Source of the DNA: CAYMLL01 sp964390645
GTDB taxonomy: Bacteria > Planctomycetota > UBA8108
Assembly (NCBI GenBank): GCA_964390645.1
Contig: CAYMLL010000100.1
Location: forward strand, 1-22,804
DNA length: 22,804 nucleotides
Direction of reading: 5' to 3'
Shown here: positions 1 to 6,820 of the stretch, in pieces
Layout: each line of letters opens with the position of its first letter
Position numbering within the stretch: the stretch's first letter is position 1
Notes under the pieces: generated by a model
The model's database searches: none
Told to the model about the DNA's origin: nothing
The model's input: only the letters and a program-made list of their open reading frames with translations
Translations under genes and position numbers: made by a program

Positions 1-1044
1 GACCATCTTCACCGGCAGTGCGGCCATGCAGATCAGGAAGAAGACCATCGTCTGGAAACGAACGAACCCCATCTGCGTGTACAGCTTCTTGAAGCACAGG
101 TTCGCCAGCAAGGGCGGCAGCACCACGAAGTAGCCCACGACGCACACGAAACCCGGCAATTCACGTACGAGCACGTTCTTCGGCAGCGGCCACCCGAGGA
201 ACTGGTTGTAGACGTACTCGGACAGGTTGACGTTGTTCAACGACTCCACCTTGTGCGGGTCCCAGAACGCGTAGGGCCCGAAGAAGTTCCAGTTCGGCCC
301 GCGCAGAAAGGTGCCGAGGATGATCAGCAGCACCCAGAGAATCAGGAAGCCGAACAGGAACGTGACGATGGCAAACCTGCGCTCGTTGAACGTGTAGTAA
401 CCGTTACCCCGAGGGTTGACGTCGACGTAAGGAATCACCATCAACCCGTTGATTATGAATGTGGGGAAGACGACGCCGGCGAGCCACGGATCGTAGTAGA
501 CCAGCATCTCCTGGAGTCCGAGGAAGTACCATGGCGCCTTGGACGGGTTCGTCGTCTTCGTCGGATGTGCAGGCTCCTCGAGCGGCGCCTTGAGGTAATA
601 GGCCCACACGAGCAAGAGCACGGTACAGATGATAATCGCGAGAAACTCGGTGTAGACGAGGTCCGGCCAGCAGTGCACGCGCCGGTTCGACTCGCGGTGC
701 TCGAAAGTCGGGAGTCCCTTCGCGATCAGCTTGTCGTTAATCACCATCTTGCGGAAGGCAATCCACATCAGCAGGATCAACGAGAAGAACAGGATCGAGA
801 TCGGCACATTGTCCGGTTTCGCGACGATGAGCCTGAAATCAGTGTCGGTGAGGCTCCAGAGGTAGAAGACGCCGCCGAACAACGAAACGGAGCCGATGAA
901 CCAGCCGCGCGTCCAGAAGCCGCGGAACTGGATCATGGCGCAGAAAGCGACGATCGCGATCACGAAGAACGATACCGGACCGAGAAGGCCGTCGACAAAG
1001 TTCTTGACGAGGTCGGGTAGCTCGGGAATGTAGAGCGCGAACAC
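1..1044 (-). CDS. Cytochrome b C-terminal/subunit IV-like protein of a bc-type complex (3' end outside window)
   Basis: Membrane subunit completing the split cytochrome b encoded just upstream; it should form part of the quinol-oxidising (Qo) site. I translated 348 residues from the minus strand; the frame is open to the window edge, so the C-terminus is missing. It has about eight hydrophobic helices. Residues 166-180 read NPSKAPWYFLGLQEM, followed by a conserved-looking DPWLAGVVFPTFIINGLMVIPYVD stretch (residues 185-208) and later RGPNW (248-252). This aligns with the PEWY region of cytochrome b/subunit IV, but the Glu is Ala here (APWY, 170-173). The start is GTG at 1044-1042: an in-frame TAG lies five codons upstream and AGGCTGGAG precedes it. 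It lies 90 bp after the b6-like gene in the same operon. The C-terminal part beyond the window could carry a fused cytochrome c domain; I cannot see it. The family is clear; the exact subfamily is inference. Confidence 0.88.
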   Translation of the reverse strand, partial: MFALYIPELPDLVKNFVDGLLGPVSFFVIAIVAFCAMIQFRGFWTRGWFIGSVSLFGGVFYLWSLTDTDFRLIVAKPDNVPISILFFSLILLMWIAFRKMVINDKLIAKGLPTFEHRESNRRVHCWPDLVYTEFLAIIICTVLLLVWAYYLKAPLEEPAHPTKTTNPSKAPWYFLGLQEMLVYYDPWLAGVVFPTFIINGLMVIPYVDVNPRGNGYYTFNERRFAIVTFLFGFLILWVLLIILGTFLRGPNWNFFGPYAFWDPHKVESLNNVNLSEYVYNQFLGWPLPKNVLVRELPGFVCVVGYFVVLPPLLANLCFKKLYTQMGFVRFQTMVFFLICMAALPVKMV

Positions 1045-1134
1045 GTTCTCCAGCCTCTATTCGCCCATCAGGGCTCGGCCCACCAGCATCGTTAAATCAG
1101 CGTCCTCAAGGAATCCCGTCGGAACGAAGCCGGG

Positions 1135-1908
1135 TTACTGCGGCCCGGAAATCCCGCCGTCCTTACGTATCCGCCAGAAGTGAACGGCCATCAGGAGACC
1201 CGCGCCAAGCGGGATGGCGATGCAGTGCAGAACGTAGAATCTGAGCAGCGTCGCCGCACCGACGGTCTTGCTACCCAGGAGCGCGAAACGCACGTCGCTT
1301 CCGGCGGTGACGAGCGGAACATCCCCGAGCGCGATCAACGCGGCACCGGGCCCCTCGTGCCCGGCGATCGGCGTCGCGCGCGCCATGTTCGTACCGACGG
1401 TGATCGCCCAGATCGCCAGCTGGTCCCACGGCAACAGGTAGCCGGTGAAGCTGAGCAGCAACGTCAGCACGAGAAGAATGACGCCGACGTTCCAGTTGAA
1501 CTCGCGCGGTGGCTTGTACGACCCGGTCAGAAAGACGCGCAGCATGTGAAGCCACACGGTGATGACCATCGCGTGCGCGCCCCAGCGATGGAGCTCGCGC
1601 ATGATACCGACCGGCACGTGATCGCGCAGCGCCTTGATGTCGTTGTACGCGTACTCGACGACCGGCCGGAAGTAGAACATCAGCAGCACGCCGGTGATCG
1701 TCTCGACCACGAAGAGGAAGAACGTCAGGCCGCCCATGCACCAGGTGAAGCTCATCCGCACACCGGACTTGCGCACCTTGATCGGGTGCAGGTGCAGGAA
1801 GACGTTCGACAGAACCGCCAGCGACTGATCCCGAGCGTTGTCAGGATACTTGTGCCGGAAGATCGACTTCCAGATCTGGTTGTCGGTGAGGAACTTCAGG
1901 ACACTCAA
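1135..1908 (-). CDS. Cytochrome b6-type diheme subunit (N-terminal half of a split cytochrome b)
   Basis: Four-helix diheme cytochrome b of 257 residues, the size of a b6-type N-terminal half; its partner half is the next gene. The heme ligand pairs are H107/H121 (13 residues between) and H228/H243 (14 residues between), the b6-type spacing. Cys57 in FTWCMGG sits 50 residues before H107, matching the Cys of b6 proteins (FYCLGG) that binds the extra heme ci covalently. PPREFNWNVGV and GYLLPWDQLA are typical cytochrome b motifs. The start is forced: an in-frame TAG lies three codons upstream, so translation begins at TTG (1908-1906) with GGGGAG nine bases before, and there is no ATG until residue 52. 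A 208-bp gap, longer than others in this operon, separates it from the Rieske gene. The role is quinol:acceptor electron transfer in the cytoplasmic membrane. Confidence 0.93.
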   Translation of the reverse strand: MSVLKFLTDNQIWKSIFRHKYPDNARDQSLAVLSNVFLHLHPIKVRKSGVRMSFTWCMGGLTFFLFVVETITGVLLMFYFRPVVEYAYNDIKALRDHVPVGIMRELHRWGAHAMVITVWLHMLRVFLTGSYKPPREFNWNVGVILLVLTLLLSFTGYLLPWDQLAIWAITVGTNMARATPIAGHEGPGAALIALGDVPLVTAGSDVRFALLGSKTVGAATLLRFYVLHCIAIPLGAGLLMAVHFWRIRKDGGISGPQ

Positions 1909-2116
1909 GGTAATCTACTCCCCGGGGTTCGTCGGCCCCTGACCTCGCTGGGGCCCCCGGAACCGCCCGGGAAAGGCCCGGAACCGGTCGCGGAAGGCAC
2001 GGTTCGCGATGGCGGTGACGGCAAACGCCGCGTCCGAAACGAAAGAGACTCGTCAGTCGAAAATAAGCGCTGACACCCCAAGGAAGCGCTCTGGAGACGG
2101 GCGCGTTGCTCGAGGA

Positions 2117-2632
2117 TCAAGCCGTATAAGGTAGCTTGAGGTACGAGTCGGGATCGTCCCACTGACCCTTCTCCTGCTGGTATTTCTTCGATTTGTCGAT
2201 CTCGATCTGGCCGTCGGGGGCCAAACCGATCTTGTGGCGCTCCAGGGGGCGCGGCGCCGGGCCCTCGAAGTTGATTCCGGTGATAAAGAAGCCGCTGCCG
2301 TGACACGGGCACTTGAACTTCTCCCCGAGCCAGTTCGGCGTGCACCCGAGGTGCGTACAGACGGTGGAGAGCGCGAAAAAGCCCCCCGGATCGCGAACGA
2401 TCCAGACCGCACGGTCCTTGTACTTGATCGAGACTCCGAGGCCGAACTCGTCCGGAAAGCCGACCTTGAAGCGCGAGGGAGGCTCGAAGGTGTCGTTCGG
2501 AAAGAGAAAACGAACGGTCATGCCGGTACCGGCGACGGTGGCCACGGTGAACAGCGTCCAGCCGGCTCCGATTCCCTCGAGCACTGACCGACGGCTCGTC
2601 CCGGTGGTCTCGTTCTTGGTCTCCACGCTCAT
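2117..2632 (-). CDS. Rieske iron-sulfur protein (first bc complex)
   Basis: Rieske [2Fe-2S] subunit of 171 residues, anchored in the membrane with its cluster domain outside. It takes the first electron from quinol at the Qo site. The cluster motifs are complete: CTHLGC at residues 92-97 and CPCHGS at 108-113, giving two Cys and two His ligands plus the disulfide Cys pair. The N-terminus has SRRSVLEG (residues 13-20) followed by a hydrophobic helix at about 22-44, which resembles a Tat-type signal anchor, as expected for Rieske proteins. The C-terminal tail after residue 145 is charged and longer than the core fold needs. The ATG at 2632 is preceded by GGAG with six bases between. It lies 84 bp after the HEAT-like gene and upstream of the b6 and subunit IV genes, so the four probably form one operon. 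Confidence 0.95.
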   Translation of the reverse strand: MSVETKNETTGTSRRSVLEGIGAGWTLFTVATVAGTGMTVRFLFPNDTFEPPSRFKVGFPDEFGLGVSIKYKDRAVWIVRDPGGFFALSTVCTHLGCTPNWLGEKFKCPCHGSGFFITGINFEGPAPRPLERHKIGLAPDGQIEIDKSKKYQQEKGQWDDPDSYLKLPYTA

Positions 2633-2716
2633 CCCTGGCTCCGATCGTTCGTCTTGCGATCCCTGCTGCGCCGCGTCCCGCCGGCGAGGTCGCTCACGTC
2701 ACCACCACCGAACTCC

Positions 2717-3868
2717 TCATGCCCTTCGTTCCGGTTTCCCGGGCCCGTTCAGCTCACCCAGACACGTCAAAGCGACGTTTCGCACGGGCAAGCTGCGATC
2801 GTTCTTCTTCTCCTCGAGCAGCGCTCGCAAATCGGCACCGTGCAACGCGTAGAGCCCCTCGATCGCGAGCGCCATGAAGGCTGCTTTCTCACCTTCGGTC
2901 AGCTCCTGGTTGCGCTCGCCACGCTGGGCGTCGAGAAACTCCCAGCTGACGAGGTCGCGCAGCACCGACTCGCCCTGGTCGTCGCGGAAGTACTTCGCGA
3001 GCCAGACCGAGGTGTTCCAGGAGACCTCCTTGCGAGAGTTGCCGACCATCGGTCTCAGCCCGCGAACCGCCATCTCGACGAGCGGATCGTTCGCCAGCCG
3101 ATCCGCCGGGAGGGCCTCGCCGTGGGTGAGGATGTTGACGACCGCATGAGTGGCTATCCAGCGTGTCTCCCACTCGCCAGGATCCGTGCGCGATCGCACT
3201 TCGTGCAGGAGCGTCGGAACAGCGGCACGATTACGGGACAGAGAAAGGCCGAGAATAACGTTCTTGCGCACCTCGGAGGACGTGGCCGGGTCATCGAGAA
3301 TGCCCTTCAACCGCGGCCAGGTGAGCTCCGGCTGACCGAGACGGCCGAACGCGAAGACCAGGAAGCTGCGCATCTCGTCGTCGTCGTCCTCGATGGCCTG
3401 GTCGAGGAGGCGTAGAAGCTGACGCGTCTGCTCCTCGGTGATGTAGCCATCGCCCCCGCGCGTGTCCACCTCGGAGACTTTCTGCGCCAGGGCCCATGCG
3501 TCCTGCTTGCGAGAATGACCACCGCCCGACTGGATGTCGCGCAGCAGATCGTCGATGGAGCGCGAGTCCCGTGCGCTGGCGACGAAGAGCAGATAGACGA
3601 GCACGGCGACTGTGACAAGAAGCAGCGGAAAGAGAAATAGCTGTGGAAAGAGCTTCCCGAAGCCCCCACCGCTCGCTCGACGTGCGCCGGAACGGCGCGC
3701 GAAGACAGGGCCCCCATCCACGGGCGTGCTCCCCCCATCGACGTGCACGCCGTCCGCGTCCGAGCCCGCCGGCGACGCCGAGCCAGACTCCTGCGGTGAA
3801 TCGTGTGGGACTTCGCTCACAACACGTTCAGCGCCCGAACCCGCACCGGGCGCATCTCCATAAACCAT
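2717..3868 (-). CDS. Membrane-anchored HEAT-repeat-like protein, first gene of the bc operon
   Basis: A 383-residue protein in three parts: a low-complexity Ser/Gly/Pro/Asp-rich N-terminus (residues 1-70), one hydrophobic helix (about 76-97), and a soluble helical domain (about 100-375). The soluble part contains repeated helix pairs such as EMRSFLVFAFGRLGQPE and RKNVILGLSLSRNRAAVPTLLHE, which look like HEAT/armadillo-type repeats. No catalytic or heme motif is visible. As the first gene after a strong promoter and only 84 bp before the Rieske gene, it may be an accessory or assembly subunit of the complex; that role is inference. No Shine-Dalgarno is visible before the ATG at 3868, and the start codon lies in the loop of an 8-bp inverted repeat. 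The N-terminal 70 residues make the start somewhat uncertain, but no in-frame ATG occurs again before residue 166. Confidence 0.78.
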   Translation of the reverse strand: MVYGDAPGAGSGAERVVSEVPHDSPQESGSASPAGSDADGVHVDGGSTPVDGGPVFARRSGARRASGGGFGKLFPQLFLFPLLLVTVAVLVYLLFVASARDSRSIDDLLRDIQSGGGHSRKQDAWALAQKVSEVDTRGGDGYITEEQTRQLLRLLDQAIEDDDDEMRSFLVFAFGRLGQPELTWPRLKGILDDPATSSEVRKNVILGLSLSRNRAAVPTLLHEVRSRTDPGEWETRWIATHAVVNILTHGEALPADRLANDPLVEMAVRGLRPMVGNSRKEVSWNTSVWLAKYFRDDQGESVLRDLVSWEFLDAQRGERNQELTEGEKAAFMALAIEGLYALHGADLRALLEEKKNDRSLPVRNVALTCLGELNGPGKPERRA

Positions 3869-3883
3869 TTACTCAATGGAGAT
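3854..3883 (-). repeat. Perfect 8-bp inverted repeat flanking a start codon
   Basis: ATCTCCAT at 3854-3861 and ATGGAGAT at 3876-3883 are perfect reverse complements with a 14-base loop. The loop contains the ATG (3868-3866) of the HEAT-like gene. In the mRNA this could form a hairpin around the initiation site, and no Shine-Dalgarno is apparent nearby. Its function is unknown. Confidence 0.55.
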
Positions 3884-3921
3884 TGCGAGACTTCGTTACC
3901 ATTTTCACAAGGTCGTTCTGA

Positions 3922-3950
3922 ATCATAGTTAGAGCCCCGAGAAGTGTCAA
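3922..3950 (-). promoter_or_regulatory. Near-consensus sigma-70-type promoter of the bc operon
   Basis: Read on the minus strand: -35 TTGACA (3950-3945), a 17-base spacer, and -10 TATGAT (3927-3922). The -35 is a perfect match, the -10 is five of six, and the spacing is ideal. A transcript would start near 3915, leaving about 47 bases of leader before the ATG at 3868. This is the best promoter match I found in the window and it fits the intergenic gap before the HEAT-Rieske-cytochrome b operon. Confidence 0.75.
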
Positions 3951-4065
3951 CGGGTTTCTTCTGCGACCCATTGTCGCACGGAGCCCACAAGGCCTGCTGA
4001 CAGCGCCCCTTAGAACAGGAGGCCGGAAGCTCCCACCGGAGGGGAATGAGACCGGGGCACGGAGC

Positions 4066-5091
4066 TCAGCAACAACGATCCTGGAGGCTCGCGATCGCCG
4101 CGAAGAGCGTATCCCGGTCTCCCGTCTTCCACAGATGGATCACGTGGGCGACCGGATTGAACGCAACTCGCCGCTCCCCTGCAGCCCCGGCAGCGTCGTC
4201 GGGCGAATCCACCGGAGAGTCTCCGGACTCACCAGCCTGGATACCGGACTCGCCAGCCTCACCGGACTCGCCAGCCTCACCGGACTCGCCAGCCTCACCG
4301 GACTCGCCAGCCTGGGTACGTCTCGAAAAGTCACCAAGTTCGAGTTCGGGAACACGCTCGCGATCGCCGTTCGACCGCCGCGGGCTCTCGTCGGCGCCGG
4401 ACCCGGTCGGTGAGAACACGACTCCAGGCCAGGGTTCGAAGCGGCGAATCCGGGCCCAGCGGCTCGGGCCACCGATCCGAGAACGCAGGATCTCTCCGAG
4501 GAGGCAGCCGTAGAGAATCAACGAGTTGAGCGGTTCGGCCGACAGACCCTCAACGTGGAGGGCCCCGCATACCACGTCGGAAACGGCCTTGTCTCCCCCC
4601 GGATCGAGGATTCCGGTGTCGACGCCGAAGAGATCACGCCCCAGAAACACGGCCGCGGCGGCAAGCCGGGTACATTCCGAGGGGTCGAGATCATGTCCGA
4701 AACGGGCGATGAGCGCGGCGCCGCACTCGAAGTCAGCGATCGCATGGTCGGCAAAAAAGAGCTCCAGCACGTCCGGCGCCGGGTAAGCACCGAAAAACGC
4801 GACTCGCAGCCGCGCACCCGGGGGGTCAGGATCCAGCCGCAGCTCCAGAAGCACGTTCAGGACCGTGACGACGGTCTCCTCATCCCACTCGTCCGTACAA
4901 ACGACGATCACGTGAGGACGCTCGTCGATCTCGACGTGAAAGAAGTGGCACGTATCCGAACACGGCAGAACGGTATTGAGGCTCTCGAAGCCGACGAGCT
5001 CCAGCCCGAGCGACTCGAACGCCTGCTCGACGCGCTCCTCGGCCTTCTGGAGGGTGTCGGTCGGCAGGATCTCGACCTGGGGAAGCACCAT
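4066..5091 (-). CDS. Unrecognised protein with an acidic Gly-Glu-Ser tandem repeat; possible degenerate M28-like fold
   Basis: I do not recognise this protein with confidence. The frame has the strong G/C third-position bias of its neighbours and well-formed alternating hydrophobic segments. From the ATG at 5091 it is 341 residues; the frame is open further up to 5328, and GTG codons at 5169 and 5154 are alternative starts. The middle part (HVIVVCTDEWD..., then LRVAFFGAYP) is faintly like the beta-strands of M28 aminopeptidases/glutaminyl cyclases, but the metal-binding His and Glu-Glu positions are absent. If related, it would be a non-catalytic homologue; this is weak inference. The C-terminal third holds a GEAGES repeat encoded by 18-bp DNA units, then an ordinary-looking tail ending in DRCC. 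No signal peptide is seen with the chosen start. It precedes the bc operon on the same strand, but a separate promoter lies between them. Confidence 0.66.
   Translation of the reverse strand: MVLPQVEILPTDTLQKAEERVEQAFESLGLELVGFESLNTVLPCSDTCHFFHVEIDERPHVIVVCTDEWDEETVVTVLNVLLELRLDPDPPGARLRVAFFGAYPAPDVLELFFADHAIADFECGAALIARFGHDLDPSECTRLAAAAVFLGRDLFGVDTGILDPGGDKAVSDVVCGALHVEGLSAEPLNSLILYGCLLGEILRSRIGGPSRWARIRRFEPWPGVVFSPTGSGADESPRRSNGDRERVPELELGDFSRRTQAGESGEAGESGEAGESGEAGESGIQAGESGDSPVDSPDDAAGAAGERRVAFNPVAHVIHLWKTGDRDTLFAAIASLQDRCC
4223..4315. repeat. 18-bp in-frame tandem repeat, five copies
   Basis: Unit CCGGACTCGCCAGCCTCA on the plus strand. Four near-perfect head-to-tail copies start at 4244, 4262, 4280 and 4298. 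A fifth variant copy lies at 4223-4240, separated by three bases. Read on the minus strand it encodes GEAGES hexapeptides in the preceding feature. The copies are almost identical, which suggests recent expansion by slippage. Confidence 0.93.
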
Positions 5092-5454
5092 CAACACCCG
5101 GGGGATGTAGGTTCCGACGCTGAAGGGGATCCCCGAGTCCGCAGGGCCGGACACCGAGGGCGGCCACACACCGCAGGAATCCCAAAAATAGTTCGGTGAC
5201 GGGGCCGAAGCAACCGAGAAGAGATCTACATGACTTTCGCAGAGCCCGTCGTCAAGGCCTTCCCGGCGGGCTCCCACCGTAGCGCCACGCCCGGAGGACC
5301 GACCAGCCACGACGACGGGTGCTGGCAACTCACTTCAGTGTCGGGGAAAAAACGGTATGCTGGCCCTGCGCAGACCTCGACCCGACCGTCTGGACCCACC
5401 GCTGCCCGAGTTCCAGGACAAACCACTCCCCAACGTCGAGCGATCACGAACTAC
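5092..5454. other. Divergent intergenic region between the repeat protein and alaC-like gene
   Basis: This gap of about 363 bases separates two divergently oriented genes. It holds a moderate minus-strand promoter-like pair (listed separately). It also holds a weak plus-strand candidate, TTCAGT (5334-5339) and TATGCT (5356-5361) with 16 bases between, which would give about 87 bases of leader before the alaC-like ATG. Both flanking frames remain open into this region, so part of it could be coding if a more distal start is used. I see no RNA gene or repeat in it. Confidence 0.5.
5185..5213 (-). promoter_or_regulatory. Candidate promoter for the repeat-protein gene
   Basis: On the minus strand, TTGCTT (5213-5208) and TATTTT (5190-5185) are separated by exactly 17 bases. 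Each hexamer matches four of six consensus positions. A start near 5178 would exclude translation from 5328 and supports a start at or after 5169. Suggestive only. Confidence 0.33.
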
Positions 5455-6666
5455 ATGCCGGGTGACATGGTCCGCCTCAGTGAACGAATGCACCGCCTGC
5501 CGCCCTATCTCTTCGGCAGCATCAATCGCCTGAAGGACGAGAAGCGGCGTGCCGGCATCGACATCATCGACATGGCGATGGGGAATCCGACGGATCCGAC
5601 GCCGAAACCGATCGTCGACAAGCTGTGCGAGGTGGTCCAGGATGCCCGCAATCACCGCTATTCGTCCGCGTCCGGCATCTACAACCTGCGACGCGAGGTT
5701 GCAAAGTTCTACCGGAAGCAGTGGGACGTCGAAGTCGACCCCGAATCCGAGGTGATCGCTACGATCGGCTCGAAGGAAGGATTCAGCCACCTTTGCCTCG
5801 CGCTGCTCGGACCAGGGGATACGGCGTTCGTGCCGACACCCTCCTTTCCGATTCACGCGTACGGAGTGGTCATCGCGGGCGGCAGCTATCTCGGAGTTCC
5901 AGTGTCGGATGACGAGGAGTTCATCCGACACGTGGACAACACGTGCCGCTCTCTCGCACCCAAACCGAAGGTGCTCTTCCTGAACTACCCACACAACCCG
6001 ACCTGCCATACGGTGGAGCCGGCGTTCTTCGAGGAGATCGTCAAGCTGGCCAGACGTCACGAGTTGATCGTCGTGCACGACTTTGCGTACGGGCAGATCA
6101 CGTTCGATGACTACTCGGCGCCGAGCTTCCTGGCGACACCCGGGGCAAAAGATGTCGGTTGCGAGTTCACGACCATGTCCAAGTCCTTCAACATGGCTGG
6201 TTGGCGCATCGGGTATTGCGTGGGAAACAGCGATATCATCGACGCTCTCGGTCAGATCAAGGGCTACTACGACTACGGGATCTTCCAGGCGATTCAGATC
6301 TCCTCGATCATCGGTCTACGCCACTGCGACGAGTTCACGCGGCAGCAAGCGCGAAGCTACCAGGAGCGCCGCGACGTTCTCCTCGATGGAATGAAACGAA
6401 TCGGCTGGGGAGGGTTGACCCCGCCACGTGGCGGCATGTTCGTCTGGGCTCCGATTCCGACAGAGTTCCGTGCGATGGGCTCGATGGAGTTCGCCCGCCG
6501 CCTGATGGAGGACGCCGAGGTTGCAGTCGCACCGGGCCTCGGGTTCGGCCCCGAAGGCGAGGGGTACCTGCGTATCGCACTGATCGAAAACCGCCAGCGG
6601 CTCCAGCAAGCCGTCCGACAGATCGGCCGGGCCTTTTCTCGCTGGCGAGACGGCGTGGCGTCCTGA
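5455..6666 (+). CDS. alaC: AlaC-type alanine aminotransferase (PLP-dependent, class I/II fold)
   Basis: PLP enzyme of 403 residues that most likely makes alanine from pyruvate and glutamate. It resembles E. coli AlaC along its length: RLPPYLFGS near the N-terminus, MGNPTDPTPKPIVDKLC, YSSASGIYNLRREVAKFY, ATIGSKEGFSHL, PSFPIHAYGVVIAGG, NYPHNPT, VVHDFAYG, the PLP-lysine motif MSKSFNMAGWRIGY (Lys243), then FVWAPIP and LRIALIENRQR. The frame is open back to 5230, but the extra 75 residues are low in hydrophobic content and unlike the family. The ATG at 5455 gives an N-terminus of normal length; ATGs at 5467 and 5488 are also possible and none has a strong Shine-Dalgarno. It stands alone between the two cytochrome clusters and is convergent with the second. 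LL-diaminopimelate aminotransferase is a related alternative, but the sequence reads closer to AlaC. Confidence 0.88.
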   Translation: MPGDMVRLSERMHRLPPYLFGSINRLKDEKRRAGIDIIDMAMGNPTDPTPKPIVDKLCEVVQDARNHRYSSASGIYNLRREVAKFYRKQWDVEVDPESEVIATIGSKEGFSHLCLALLGPGDTAFVPTPSFPIHAYGVVIAGGSYLGVPVSDDEEFIRHVDNTCRSLAPKPKVLFLNYPHNPTCHTVEPAFFEEIVKLARRHELIVVHDFAYGQITFDDYSAPSFLATPGAKDVGCEFTTMSKSFNMAGWRIGYCVGNSDIIDALGQIKGYYDYGIFQAIQISSIIGLRHCDEFTRQQARSYQERRDVLLDGMKRIGWGGLTPPRGGMFVWAPIPTEFRAMGSMEFARRLMEDAEVAVAPGLGFGPEGEGYLRIALIENRQRLQQAVRQIGRAFSRWRDGVAS

Positions 6667-6820
6667 CCGTCCTCGAAGCGCGAGCAGCCAAGCCCAGCGT
6701 GGTCGGAGTCGCTCACCTACTCGCACCCCGATCCGGGTAAGGACGGGGCCCGGCAGGTCCAGGTAAGGAGCGGGTCGGGTCAGACCGGGCGAACACGCCG
6801 GAACCCGAGCCCCGAACGTC

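Noticed and set aside
253..1020. A 255-codon plus-strand open frame
   Set aside because: It is antisense to the subunit IV-like membrane protein, which reads cleanly with helices and the APWY motif.
4223..4315. 18-bp repeats considered as a CRISPR array or regulatory iterons
   Set aside because: The units are contiguous without spacers and stay in frame inside a coding sequence, so they are protein tandem repeats.
4555..5199. A 214-codon plus-strand open frame opposite the repeat protein
   Set aside because: The opposite strand has stronger third-position G/C bias and a more protein-like hydrophobic pattern, so the minus strand was preferred.
5316..5335. A TGGCA-like element considered as a sigma-54 promoter for the aminotransferase gene
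   Set aside because: The second element is not TTGC and the spacing is wrong.
6667..6820. Search for a terminator between the convergent aminotransferase and cytochrome genes
   Set aside because: No stem followed by a T-run was found on either strand.
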